Part shown: one piece after another, positions 14,294 to 22,407 of the stretch
How positions within the stretch are numbered: position 1 is the stretch's first letter
How the letters are laid out: each line of letters opens with the position of its first letter
DNA from: an uncultured Muribaculaceae bacterium
GTDB lineage: Bacteria > Bacteroidota > Bacteroidia > Bacteroidales > Muribaculaceae
Direction: 5' to 3'
Assembly: GCA_910584055.1 (NCBI GenBank)
Contig: CAJTZS010000043.1
Coordinates: 1-33,145, forward strand
DNA length: 33,145 nucleotides
The notes under the pieces: model-generated
Told to the model about the DNA's origin: nothing
Seen by the model: only the letters and a program-made list of their open reading frames with translations
Databases searched by the model: none
Position numbers and translations under genes: made by a program

Positions 14294-15633
14294 TTCAAAT
14301 CATTATTTAGTCCATACTTATCCATCCTGCGATATAAGGATTGCCGTGTGATTCCAAGACTCATAGCGACCTTCGACAGATTGCCGTCATATTTTTTCAA
14401 AGCATCGGAAATGGCGGAGCGTTCCATATCTTCGAGTGTGAAACCGTCCGAGAAACCGGGGGTATTCTCAACCGTAGATTCAAAAAACTCGAAATCGGTC
14501 TTTTCAATTCTGCGGTCGCGACACATCAGCACTGCTCGTTCAACCATGTTTTTCAATTGTCTTACGTTGCCCGGGTAGGGGAGACCCACAAGATAATCCA
14601 TGGCTTCACGTGATATCTCCGGTTCTTGCTGATTATGTGTCCTGGATGCGGATGTTATGAAATGCTTAGCAAGGATGGGAATGTCGTCGCGACGTTCGCG
14701 CAGCGGCGGAATCCTCAGGGTAATGAGATTGATGCGGTAGAAAAGGTCTTCGCGGAATGTATGCTCTTTTACCATCTTTGGAATGTCTGCGTTGGTGGCG
14801 CATATCGCCCTGATATCGATTTTACGGGGACGGCTTTCACCGAGACGTTCGAACGTGTGCTGTTGCAATACGCGAAGCAGTTTGACCTGACAATCCGGTG
14901 ACAGGTCTCCGATTTCATCAAGGAATATTGTTCCCTTGTCTGCCATTTCGAAACGCCCTTTGCGTTCGGAAACGGCTCCGGTGAAAGCGCCTTTTGAATG
15001 GCCGAACATTTCGCTTTCGAACAGCGAGGTCGAAATGCCGCCGAGATTCACCATTACGAATGGAGCGCCCTTGCGATGGCTATTCTTGTGAATGGCATTT
15101 GCTATGAGTTCCTTACCCGTGCCGTTTTCCCCTAAAATCAATACCGGGGCATTGGTCGGGGCAATACGTGCAACTGTTTTAAGGAGTTCTTTGATTTCAG
15201 GATTTTCGCCAATGAATCCGCATCTGTCAAAATCAGTGTCGGAAGGTTGGACAGCTTCCGGTTTGGAGGAAAGGCTTATGGCTGTTTCAATTCTTTGCAA
15301 CAGCAGAAGATTGTTCCAGGGTTTGGTTATAAAATCAAAAGCGCCATGTCTCATCCCTTCCACAGCGAGTTCGATGCTTCCCCATGCTGTTATCAGAATC
15401 ACGGGTGTGTCGGGACGGAAAATCTTTGCCTGACGCAACAGGTGTATCCCCTCCTCACCGCTGGTTGAAAGGGAATAATTCATGTCCATGATTATCAGCT
15501 GGAAATCATGGGCACGGATAAGGGCTAAAGCATCTCCTGGATTTTCAGCCGATATGCATTCATACCCTTTGCGTTTCAGCAGCAACGACAGGGATTGCCT
15601 AATGGCTTTGTCATCGTCAACGATTAGAATCAT
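14290..15633 (-). CDS. NtrC-type sigma-54 response regulator
   Basis: A 447-residue transcription activator. The receiver domain (1-115) has acidic pocket Asp6-Asp8, phospho-acceptor Asp50 in IIMDMN, and Lys in ITKPW. The AAA+ domain (about 135-370) has Walker A GENGTGKE, the sigma-54-contacting loop GAFTGA (in GHSKGAFTGAVSERKGRF), Walker B GTIFLDEIGD and an arginine-finger region near REDLFYRINL. A Fis-type HTH ends the protein (LSKVAMSLGITRQSLYRRMDKYGL). An intact GAFTGA means it should open sigma-54 promoters. It lies 39 bp downstream of the TolC-like gene and overlaps the kinase gene, so it is transcribed with the efflux pump it probably controls. Confidence 0.95.
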   Translation of the reverse strand: MILIVDDDKAIRQSLSLLLKRKGYECISAENPGDALALIRAHDFQLIIMDMNYSLSTSGEEGIHLLRQAKIFRPDTPVILITAWGSIELAVEGMRHGAFDFITKPWNNLLLLQRIETAISLSSKPEAVQPSDTDFDRCGFIGENPEIKELLKTVARIAPTNAPVLILGENGTGKELIANAIHKNSHRKGAPFVMVNLGGISTSLFESEMFGHSKGAFTGAVSERKGRFEMADKGTIFLDEIGDLSPDCQVKLLRVLQQHTFERLGESRPRKIDIRAICATNADIPKMVKEHTFREDLFYRINLITLRIPPLRERRDDIPILAKHFITSASRTHNQQEPEISREAMDYLVGLPYPGNVRQLKNMVERAVLMCRDRRIEKTDFEFFESTVENTPGFSDGFTLEDMERSAISDALKKYDGNLSKVAMSLGITRQSLYRRMDKYGLNNDLK

Positions 15634-15672
15634 CTTATCGCAAATTTAGCAAATTATTTTATTTAAGACAAA

Positions 15673-17160
15673 TCAAAGGGTCTTGATATCGCGCTCAAAG
15701 TCGGCATCGATGCCGGTTTGCGCTGCGAAGTCCCAGAGGGTCAGGCTTCGGATTTGGTAGTAATAGTTCCAGAAGAGGTATAGCTCGTTGATGTATTCAC
15801 GGCGTGCCTCGTCCTTGCTGACGCGGGAATCGTTCAGGTCGAGGGTGGAGATTTTACCAATCATGAATGTCTCGACGTTGGTGGCGTAACGGCGGGATGC
15901 AATTTCGTCCGCACGTCTGCTTATTTCGAGCTGCCGGAGCTGATTACGGTATCGCTCCACAAGAATAAAGATGTTCTGTGAGAAATCCGCGCGTTCCTGG
16001 CGCAACCGGCTCTCAGTGACCTTTCGGTTGCTTTCGGCAACCCTCACTTTCCCTTTGCGGCGTCCCCAATCGAGAATCGGTATTTCGAAACCGATTTCAA
16101 CGACCTGATTGTCTTTAAGCGTGGAATATGCCCCTCCGAATCTTCTGTCTGTTCCCGTATATCCTATCTGGGCGAAAAGGGAGATTTGACGCAGGTTTCC
16201 TTTTGCTTTCGCCACTTCATAATCCGCCTCAAGTTGTCGGCGACGAATATTGGCCGCAAGCTTGTTGCGTTCAAGTGCCTTCTGCAACGCGTCTTCATAT
16301 TCGATTTCCACAGAAGGCAGGGATGCCGGCGTCACCGGGATAATATCGGTATGTTCGTTTAAATCGAGGAGGGTGCGCAATTGGAACATGCAGCTTTTGC
16401 GGTTACTCACGCACTCCGTAAGGTCGGATTCTGCATTGAGCAGGTTCAACTCCATCTGTAGCAAATCGTTGCCGCTTATTCTTCCCATCTCCCGCTTATC
16501 TTTAGCCACTTCAAAAAGTTTCTTTGCATTCTCGAGGTTCTGCGATGCTATCTGCATATTCTCATCCGCCATGAGAAGCTGGAAATAATATGATATTGCC
16601 TTGATGGCGACATTTTCGGTGGCACTGAGGTAAGCGGCTTTTGCCTCGTTATATCTCACTGGCTCTATACGTCGGTCCCATTTCAGATTATTCACACCGA
16701 AGATAGGCTGAGTAAGTGTCAATGCCACGGGAATGGACATGAAACGGTTGTATTTTTCGCCATCGAGCTGCCGGAAGAAATCAAGGGATGTGTTCAATGC
16801 TATTTTACCGCCAGTGAGCCATATGTTCTGGCTGAGGGACACTTCTCCGTTCATCTGGAGATAATTGTTGCGCACAAAGCTATAGCTCCCGTTGTCGTTC
16901 ATATAGGGGGAATATTGGCGATGGTATGCCGGAATTGTGGCAGAAAAGTTGACTTCCGGCAACAGTTCGGCGCGATATGAGCGGTATTCCCAATAAGATG
17001 TCTTCAGTTCATTCAGGGCTACCGCTGCATCCACGCTGCTTACGCGAGCGTGAGAGATGGCTTCTTCAAGGGTTATTTGCAATCCTTCAGGCTCCGTGCC
17101 CGAAACGGGCACGGAACACAAAAGGATAACCACGTATGTAAAAAACTGTTTCAGTTTCAT
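15673..17160 (-). CDS. TolC-family outer-membrane efflux protein
   Basis: A 495-residue outer-membrane channel. The ATG at 17160 is preferred over an upstream TTG because it gives a normal signal peptide (MKLKQFFTYVVILLCSVPVSG). Two OEP repeats with long alpha-hairpins are evident: TLEEAISHARVSSVDAAVALNELKTSYWEYRSYRAELLPEV opens the first, and ALQKALERNKLAANIRRRQLEADYEVAKAKGNL starts the second. Residues such as FEIPILDWGRRKGKVRVAES are typical of TolC relatives. It would form the outer-membrane exit for the two-permease pump encoded just upstream, whose last permease gene ends 16 bp away. The substrate is unknown. Confidence 0.93.
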   Translation of the reverse strand: MKLKQFFTYVVILLCSVPVSGTEPEGLQITLEEAISHARVSSVDAAVALNELKTSYWEYRSYRAELLPEVNFSATIPAYHRQYSPYMNDNGSYSFVRNNYLQMNGEVSLSQNIWLTGGKIALNTSLDFFRQLDGEKYNRFMSIPVALTLTQPIFGVNNLKWDRRIEPVRYNEAKAAYLSATENVAIKAISYYFQLLMADENMQIASQNLENAKKLFEVAKDKREMGRISGNDLLQMELNLLNAESDLTECVSNRKSCMFQLRTLLDLNEHTDIIPVTPASLPSVEIEYEDALQKALERNKLAANIRRRQLEADYEVAKAKGNLRQISLFAQIGYTGTDRRFGGAYSTLKDNQVVEIGFEIPILDWGRRKGKVRVAESNRKVTESRLRQERADFSQNIFILVERYRNQLRQLEISRRADEIASRRYATNVETFMIGKISTLDLNDSRVSKDEARREYINELYLFWNYYYQIRSLTLWDFAAQTGIDADFERDIKTL

Positions 17161-17176
17161 AGTTTTAAACAACTTC

Positions 17177-18433
17177 TTATTCTTCTTTGAGCGCGATTGC
17201 CGGCTCTATTTTCATTGCCTTGCGAGCCGGGAAGACGATTCCTGCCACAATCATCGCCGCCATTATTGTCAGCGTGAATGCGAAAGCTACCGTGGAGGGA
17301 AGCCATTCCTGGACCCAGAAGGGGAAACTATCGTCTACCACTACCTTGAAATGGAGTATAGTTTCAATTATCAGAGCGGGAATCATGGCAATAAGCAGAA
17401 GCAGGATTCCTTCTCCTATAGTCCTTCTGAAGATATCGCCGCTTGTCGCGCCACATGTCAGACGCAAGGCAATCTCGGAGGAACGTTGGCGGATACGGAA
17501 CCAGAAAGTGCCGAGCAATCCAAGGAAAATGATTATCAGCAGGAACACAATCCCCGCAACGATAAGCCGCACCTGAGTGTCTTGATTGTATTGGGCGTCT
17601 CGTCTGGCATCAGCCATATCGGTAAGTTCTGTCAGATAAACATTCCTGAGCTTTCGCATGCTTTTGTCGGAAAGAAATTCGTCCTCGAATTTTTTACCCA
17701 TACCTGACTTAACTCTCACAGCTATCTCTCCGCAAAAATTCAACATATTGTCTTGACTTTCATCGATAGCTAAAAGTATGGTGCCCGAATTGCTCTCATA
17801 TTCGGAGCGTTTCATATCTGAAATGATTCCCGAAATCATTTTGGGGTTGATTGTGTCAAACAACATTATCTTTTGTCCGACAAGATCGCGAGTGTTTCTT
17901 TGGCGGTCGTAGAAACGGGAATGCGAGATGAATATCCCTCCCTTACGCATTATGTTTTCCATTTCAGCGGTTGTGAGGTTGTCTTGGCTAACGGGTCTGA
18001 GCACCCTCACAATATCGGGAGATCCCATCCGCACATTTCCATTGTAATCAATAGAGTCGGTAGATCCGATTGGCTTTATGGAATTTCCCATATAGCTATA
18101 TTGATAAGGCATGACATTATTTGAGAACGCCGCAGCTTCAACATATGGACTCTTACGGATGCGGCGCATGAGCATTCTCATGTCGGCAAGTTTTGTTTCC
18201 CTTTGAGCTTCTCCAAAATCCTGATATTCCGGACTCTCTGAATTTACGGTCTTTATTTTTATCTTATAGACATTACTTATATCGGTTCCCGTCTCTTCGA
18301 GTTTAGGATACACCGTCATAAAAAGATATATAGACAGCAGCCAGATGGCTACGGCCACCACTGTCAGCTCGACAATCAGCCAGATATTGTCGCGCCATTC
18401 ATTCTTTATCTGTATAATAAGTTTCCTGTTCAT
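17177..18433 (-). CDS. ABC transporter permease, MacB/FtsX type (second)
   Basis: A 418-residue membrane subunit: one N-terminal helix (about 17-38), a periplasmic core domain of the MacB type to about residue 285, then three C-terminal helices forming the FtsX domain (RQRSSEIALRLTCGATSGDIFRR, a coupling-helix motif, and LLLLIAMIPALIIETIL). The last residues PARKAMKIEPAIALKEE are the usual C-terminal signature. It is paired with the permease encoded 5 bp upstream; because neither carries its own ATPase domain, they likely form a heterodimer driven by the separate ATPase at 19750. Such pumps move substrates from the periplasm through TolC in a mechanotransmission mode. Confidence 0.92.
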   Translation of the reverse strand: MNRKLIIQIKNEWRDNIWLIVELTVVAVAIWLLSIYLFMTVYPKLEETGTDISNVYKIKIKTVNSESPEYQDFGEAQRETKLADMRMLMRRIRKSPYVEAAAFSNNVMPYQYSYMGNSIKPIGSTDSIDYNGNVRMGSPDIVRVLRPVSQDNLTTAEMENIMRKGGIFISHSRFYDRQRNTRDLVGQKIMLFDTINPKMISGIISDMKRSEYESNSGTILLAIDESQDNMLNFCGEIAVRVKSGMGKKFEDEFLSDKSMRKLRNVYLTELTDMADARRDAQYNQDTQVRLIVAGIVFLLIIIFLGLLGTFWFRIRQRSSEIALRLTCGATSGDIFRRTIGEGILLLLIAMIPALIIETILHFKVVVDDSFPFWVQEWLPSTVAFAFTLTIMAAMIVAGIVFPARKAMKIEPAIALKEE

Positions 18434-18438
18434 GATTA

Positions 18439-19737
18439 TCAGTCGTTTTTACCGCTTATAGCCTCGGCCGGATTCACACGAGACGCGCGCCATGCCGGCA
18501 TACCGGTGCTTAATAGATTTAAAATAAGGCAGAAAAGGAGTGCTATCCCGAAAGTCTTGAGATTTAGCGTCATATTGAATGTCGGGGATGCCTCCACAAT
18601 TTCTCCGGATGCGAACGTCCCTCCGTATGAAATGAAAAAATTGGAGAAAAGCGCAACAAATATGATGCATAATATCAGACCTATAAGACCGCCTGCCAAT
18701 GTCAGGATCATGTTCTCACCAAGAAGTCTCGAGATTATCCCTGCTTTCGTCGCGCCATATGCCCTGCGCACTCCAATTTCGGCAACTCTGCGCCTTAATC
18801 GGCTGCGCGTCATGCTGCTGAGGTTTATGGCCGGAAGAATAAGCAGGATTGTATATACGAGGTAACGCATTCTTTGAGGCCCGTCGAAGTCAGGAGTGTT
18901 GTTAGAACCGAAGAATTGATTGATTACGGAGGCATTGAAAGGAGCTTCGTGATATATAATCTCGACACCCTGTTTCTTGAGTTGGGAATTCATGGTGGCG
19001 TAACGGTTCTTCACCTGTTGCCTTATCTTATTCTCATCGCCATTTTCCGCCATAAGGAGGTAGACTTGAGAATTACCGGCCAGACCTTCTGCCCATAAAT
19101 CTTCCTCTTTCTCCTTTTGGAAAGGTATGAAAACTTTGGCAAAACTCTCTTTCAATAGAGGGCTCGTATCTTTGACAACTCCTTGGATTACATACGGGAC
19201 ATGACTTATTTTAATTTCCTGCCCCGCAACATCTTCTCTGCCGAAAAACTTAATTGCCACGGAACGGGTGATTATCACCCTCTTCAATCCTGATTCCACG
19301 GTTGCCTTGTCAAAGGGTTTACCGCTGACGAAATCAAAGTCGAACAGCTCCCAGAAAACATCATCCACCATCTTGACGGGCAAACTTACTACGTCGCTGT
19401 TTCCGACCGCCACATCCTGCGATTCCTGCCAGCCATCGCTGAAACTTATTTTCTCAACACCATCAAGATTGTCATAAAGTTTCAGTGCCGTATTATAGGC
19501 AAGCGAGCCGGAACTTTCCCCGTTTGCATGTTTTACATGAATGTATTTGCCATACAGCATCCTGGAGCGGTTACTTTCCGGGGAAACCTCAACGGTATCG
19601 ATGGAAGAGGTAATGAAAACAGCCATCACCATGAAAATCGAGAATGCCGTTCCCAATATCGAGGTTGTCGTCACCATCGGCTGATGGCGCAGTTCATACC
19701 AGACTTGTTTTATATAGTTGTTCATATCATTGCTCAT
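18439..19737 (-). CDS. ABC transporter permease, MacB/FtsX type (first)
   Basis: A 432-residue membrane subunit with an N-terminal helix (about 20-42), a MacB-type periplasmic domain to about 290, and three C-terminal helices. The coupling segment is RRRVAEIGVRRAYGATKAGI followed by SRLLGENMILTLAGGLIGLI; the end, PAWRASRVNPAEAISGKND, is a classic FtsX-family tail. It differs clearly from the second permease in the periplasmic part, so the pair is not a recent duplication. The gene begins 12 bp after the ATPase stop. The first codons include a second ATG four codons in, so the exact start is uncertain. Confidence 0.92.
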   Translation of the reverse strand: MSNDMNNYIKQVWYELRHQPMVTTTSILGTAFSIFMVMAVFITSSIDTVEVSPESNRSRMLYGKYIHVKHANGESSGSLAYNTALKLYDNLDGVEKISFSDGWQESQDVAVGNSDVVSLPVKMVDDVFWELFDFDFVSGKPFDKATVESGLKRVIITRSVAIKFFGREDVAGQEIKISHVPYVIQGVVKDTSPLLKESFAKVFIPFQKEKEEDLWAEGLAGNSQVYLLMAENGDENKIRQQVKNRYATMNSQLKKQGVEIIYHEAPFNASVINQFFGSNNTPDFDGPQRMRYLVYTILLILPAINLSSMTRSRLRRRVAEIGVRRAYGATKAGIISRLLGENMILTLAGGLIGLILCIIFVALFSNFFISYGGTFASGEIVEASPTFNMTLNLKTFGIALLFCLILNLLSTGMPAWRASRVNPAEAISGKND

Positions 19738-19749
19738 ATAGTTAGTTAA

Positions 19750-20424
19750 TCATTCAATCCGACGTCCGTCGAAGAAATGTATGATGCGGTCGGTCTGTCG
19801 CGCCTGTTCTTCATTATGTGTCACCATCACTATGGTGCGTCCGTCCTCTTTGTTGAGCTGATGGAGCAGTTCCATCACTTCCGCACCCATTTTCGAATCA
19901 AGATTTCCCGTAGGCTCGTCGGCAAGTATAATTTCCGGATCTCCGATAATTGCGCGGGCTATCGCCACCCTCTGACACTGCCCCCCGGAGAGTTGCGACG
20001 GAAAATGACGCTTGCGGTGAGACAACCCGAGTCGGGTGAGAACTTCATCGATTTTCTCTTTCCTTACGCGCGATCCGATGTCTTTCCTGTAGAGGAGGGG
20101 GAGGGCAACGTTGTCGGAAACATTCAATGAGGGTATCAGATGGAAACTCTGGAACACGAAACCTATATTCTTGTTACGGAAATGGGAGAGTGCGTTGTCG
20201 TTCAAGGAATCAACATCAGTGCCCGATATCTGAACCTTACCCTTTGTGGCTTTGTCAAGGAGGCCTATAATGTTCAAAAGTGTTGACTTCCCGCAGCCGG
20301 AAGGTCCCATGATGCTTACGAACTCTCCCTTATCGATTGAGAGGTTTACGTTCTCAAGGGCTACGGTTTCTATTTCTTTGGTGCGGTAGACTTTCTCCAC
20401 ACCTTCAAGATTGATGATTGACAT
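19750..20424 (-). CDS. ABC transporter ATPase, MacB/LolD type
   Basis: A 224-residue cytoplasmic ATPase. Walker A is GPSGCGKST (40-48), the Q-loop lies at VFQSF (90-94), the signature LSGGQ at 145-149 (followed by Cys where Gln is common), Walker B IILADE at 165-170, and the switch His is in MVTHNEEQA. It would energise the two permeases encoded after it. A 73-bp gap to the adaptor gene holds a doubled ATGTTTAATG but no terminator or promoter I can recognise. Close relatives serve macrolide, peptide or lipoprotein exporters, so the substrate remains open. Confidence 0.95.
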   Translation of the reverse strand: MSIINLEGVEKVYRTKEIETVALENVNLSIDKGEFVSIMGPSGCGKSTLLNIIGLLDKATKGKVQISGTDVDSLNDNALSHFRNKNIGFVFQSFHLIPSLNVSDNVALPLLYRKDIGSRVRKEKIDEVLTRLGLSHRKRHFPSQLSGGQCQRVAIARAIIGDPEIILADEPTGNLDSKMGAEVMELLHQLNKEDGRTIVMVTHNEEQARQTDRIIHFFDGRRIE

Positions 20425-20497
20425 TTTTATTAATGTTTAATGTGAAATGTTTAATGTTCAATTGTTTGAGGAAGTTCGCTTGAGAGAGGTTTTCTCA

Positions 20498-21745
20498 CTA
20501 TCTGAGGTTTATCTTCTTGCGGTTGTTATATTCGCTGAGGTCTGATTTCACAACCTTCTCACCGGGCTTTAATCCGCTTTTAACTTCGATATAATCGAAA
20601 TTGCCCTCGCCAAGGACCACATCGCGGCGTTCCAACGAATTGTTGCCGGTGTCAACGAACATAATATAACTTCCGGGTCCATGATAGAAGGAGCCGTTGG
20701 GAATTCTTGTCACGTCTGACTTGACATCGAAAAGCACGTTGATGTCGGCTCTTGCTCCCGCTCTCAGTGTGTGTGAACTGTCATTGTCGAGAATGACGGT
20801 GAATGCGATCACTCCGTTTTTCGACTGAGGGGTGATGTTACCGATCTTGCCGGTTGTTGTTTCCCTGCCCACCCTGACGTTTACTTCTCCTCCGTGGGAT
20901 AATTTGTCGGCATTTGTTTCCGGGATTTGCGCGGATATTTTAAAATGTCCCAGATCGGACAGGACAGCCAAGCGTTCTCCTGCCGAGATGCTTGTCCCTA
21001 ATGAAGAATTCAGATATGTTATTGTGGCTTTTGCCGGCGCCTTGATTCTGGCGTCTTCGAGTGTGCGGCGTTTCTCTTCAAGGTTCTTGGCGGTTATTCC
21101 TTCTTCAAGTTCTTTTGTCTTCCTCGCTGCTTCATGGCTCAGTTTCTCATTTTCCAACTGCTTCCGGAGTTGAGCGAGTTCAAGTAAAGCAGTTTTGTAT
21201 GCTAATTCGGCTTCCCGGACCCGGTCGCCCGTGCCGCTCCCGATGCTGTCGAGGTGTCGCTCGTTGGCAGTCTCAGTTTTAAGTCTGGCGACCGACATCT
21301 CTTTGGCCTTGATTTGCATTTCTATGTTTGTAAGATATGTGCGGCTGGCAAGAACTGCCTGTTGGGTGTCGTAACTCTTCATCATCCGCTGGTCGGCGAG
21401 ATTCTGAAGTTCGGTTTCCTCACTCAGGAGGTCGAGTTTCATCAAAGACTCTCCGGCTTCAACGTTGTCGCCTTCATGACAATATATTTCAAGTATCTTG
21501 GTGGTGACGGGAGAAGTTAGCGTCATTTCATAAGCCGGCACGACTTTGCCGGATGCATCGGCGGATGTTTCCACTGTACCTTTATCCACGCTTAAGAAAT
21601 CGAGATTGTCACGTTTCATTGATGGTGCCATCAGTGAAACCGTGAGTATAATTCCACCGAATATCACTGCTACCGGTATGCCAATCCTGAGCATTCTTTT
21701 GAGTTTACGTTTCTTTTGTTCCTTAATTGAAATTTCTCTGTCCAT
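20498..21745 (-). CDS. Periplasmic adaptor (HlyD/MacA-like) of an ABC efflux pump
   Basis: A 415-residue membrane-fusion protein anchored by one helix (about 20-41). After the helix comes a first half-lipoyl strand (TLTSPVTTKILEIYCHEGDNVEAGESLMKLD), then a long coiled-coil hairpin (about 115-235, including RVREAELAYKTALLELAQLR), the second half-lipoyl (ARIKAPAKATITYL), beta-barrel and membrane-proximal domains. It bridges the inner-membrane permeases to the TolC-like channel and stimulates the ATPase. First gene of the efflux operon; a palindrome and a possible sigma-54 promoter precede it. The gap to its upstream, divergent neighbour is 662 bp. Confidence 0.93.
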   Translation of the reverse strand: MDREISIKEQKKRKLKRMLRIGIPVAVIFGGIILTVSLMAPSMKRDNLDFLSVDKGTVETSADASGKVVPAYEMTLTSPVTTKILEIYCHEGDNVEAGESLMKLDLLSEETELQNLADQRMMKSYDTQQAVLASRTYLTNIEMQIKAKEMSVARLKTETANERHLDSIGSGTGDRVREAELAYKTALLELAQLRKQLENEKLSHEAARKTKELEEGITAKNLEEKRRTLEDARIKAPAKATITYLNSSLGTSISAGERLAVLSDLGHFKISAQIPETNADKLSHGGEVNVRVGRETTTGKIGNITPQSKNGVIAFTVILDNDSSHTLRAGARADINVLFDVKSDVTRIPNGSFYHGPGSYIMFVDTGNNSLERRDVVLGEGNFDYIEVKSGLKPGEKVVKSDLSEYNNRKKINLR

Positions 21746-21778
21746 GATATAAAATCGGATAATTCTGTCAAAAGAACT

Positions 21779-21792
21779 ACATTCTGTATGCC
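21779..21792 (-). promoter_or_regulatory. Possible sigma-54 promoter of the efflux operon
   Basis: On the minus strand TTGGCAT is followed, with GG-N10-GT spacing, by ATGTA. The -24 half is good; the -12 half has GT where GC is usual. The start of transcription would be about 22 nt before the adaptor ATG. Only a candidate. Confidence 0.4.
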
Positions 21793-21837
21793 AAACTTGT
21801 AAATGGTTGCAAATTAAGTTGTTGGTGATTTTATTGC

Positions 21838-21853
21838 TGTCCGTATTCGGACA
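21838..21853. promoter_or_regulatory. Palindrome, probable activator binding site
   Basis: TGTCCG-TATT-CGGACA is a perfect 6+6 dyad about 70-85 bp upstream of the predicted sigma-54 start. That is where an NtrC-type protein binds, and such a regulator is encoded in this operon. A looser TCCG...CGGA pair lies about 15 bp further upstream. Confidence 0.5.
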
Positions 21854-21892
21854 ATGGGAGAAATTCCGTACATTCCGGATGGTGGCGCGGGA

Positions 21893-21923
21893 TTGGTTTA
21901 TTACTATTTATCTCTTAATTTTG
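21893..21923 (+). promoter_or_regulatory. Promoter toward the PagL-like gene
   Basis: TTG at 21893-21895, 20 bp, then TAATTTTG at 21916-21923 match the Bacteroidales pattern. It would produce a leader of about 480 nt holding the fold-back region before the coding start at 22408. Confidence 0.45.
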
Positions 21924-21967
21924 CAGTATAAATGTGGTTGAACTCAGATAAGTCCCTTATTTGAATT

Positions 21968-22374
21968 AAATTCCCATTTATCTCACAGAACATTATTCCT
22001 CGCAGAGCCGCAGAGGGCGCAAAGGATTGCCATTCCTTTTTAGGGTCGTAGACTCCCGGCAGAGTGGCGGAGCCTGTCGCGGAGATTTTAGCGACAGGGT
22101 CTGCTCCTCGGCAGGAGTGGAAACGACCTCTGATAATGGATATGAATGCTCAGCCACTCTGCGGCTCTGCGAGGTAATAAAATGGCGCGTCAGTGTATAT
22201 CGCCGGATGGGGAGCTGCTGTTGCTCGCAACGGCAGCATCGGGGTAAGCTATGCAGCTGTGTTATTCAATCTGATTTTATCCTTGCTTCTGCCGCCGTTG
22301 CGAGCAACAACGGCTCCCTATCCGGCAACAAGCTTAAAGAAACTTAGTTTAAACAGTGAGATAAATGAGAATTT
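21968..22374. repeat. Composite fold-back repeat, copy 2
   Basis: Outer 19-bp arms (21968-21986 and 22356-22374) are inverted with one mismatch and carry the same ATTTATCTCAC motif as the repeat at 10842-10947. Inside are a second inverted pair of 18 perfect bp (21998-22015 and 22157-22174), with smaller nested pairs (CCTGTCGC/GCGACAGG among them), and a third hairpin at 22202-22326. Open frames crossing this stretch are repeat-derived and I do not call a gene in it. Confidence 0.7.
22202..22326. repeat. Long hairpin inside the composite repeat
   Basis: Arms 22202-22236 and 22289-22326 are inverted copies over about 35 bp with few mismatches and a 52-nt loop. Each arm carries a short palindrome GTTGC-TC-GCAAC. 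This may be a separate repeat inserted within the larger one. Confidence 0.65.
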
Positions 22375-22407
22375 GGGAGATGAATCTATTTTGTAAATTT
22401 TGAAAGG

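Noticed and set aside
22027..22347. 106-codon plus-strand frame within the composite repeat
   Set aside because: It reads through nested hairpin arms, so its residues merely reflect repeat sequence.
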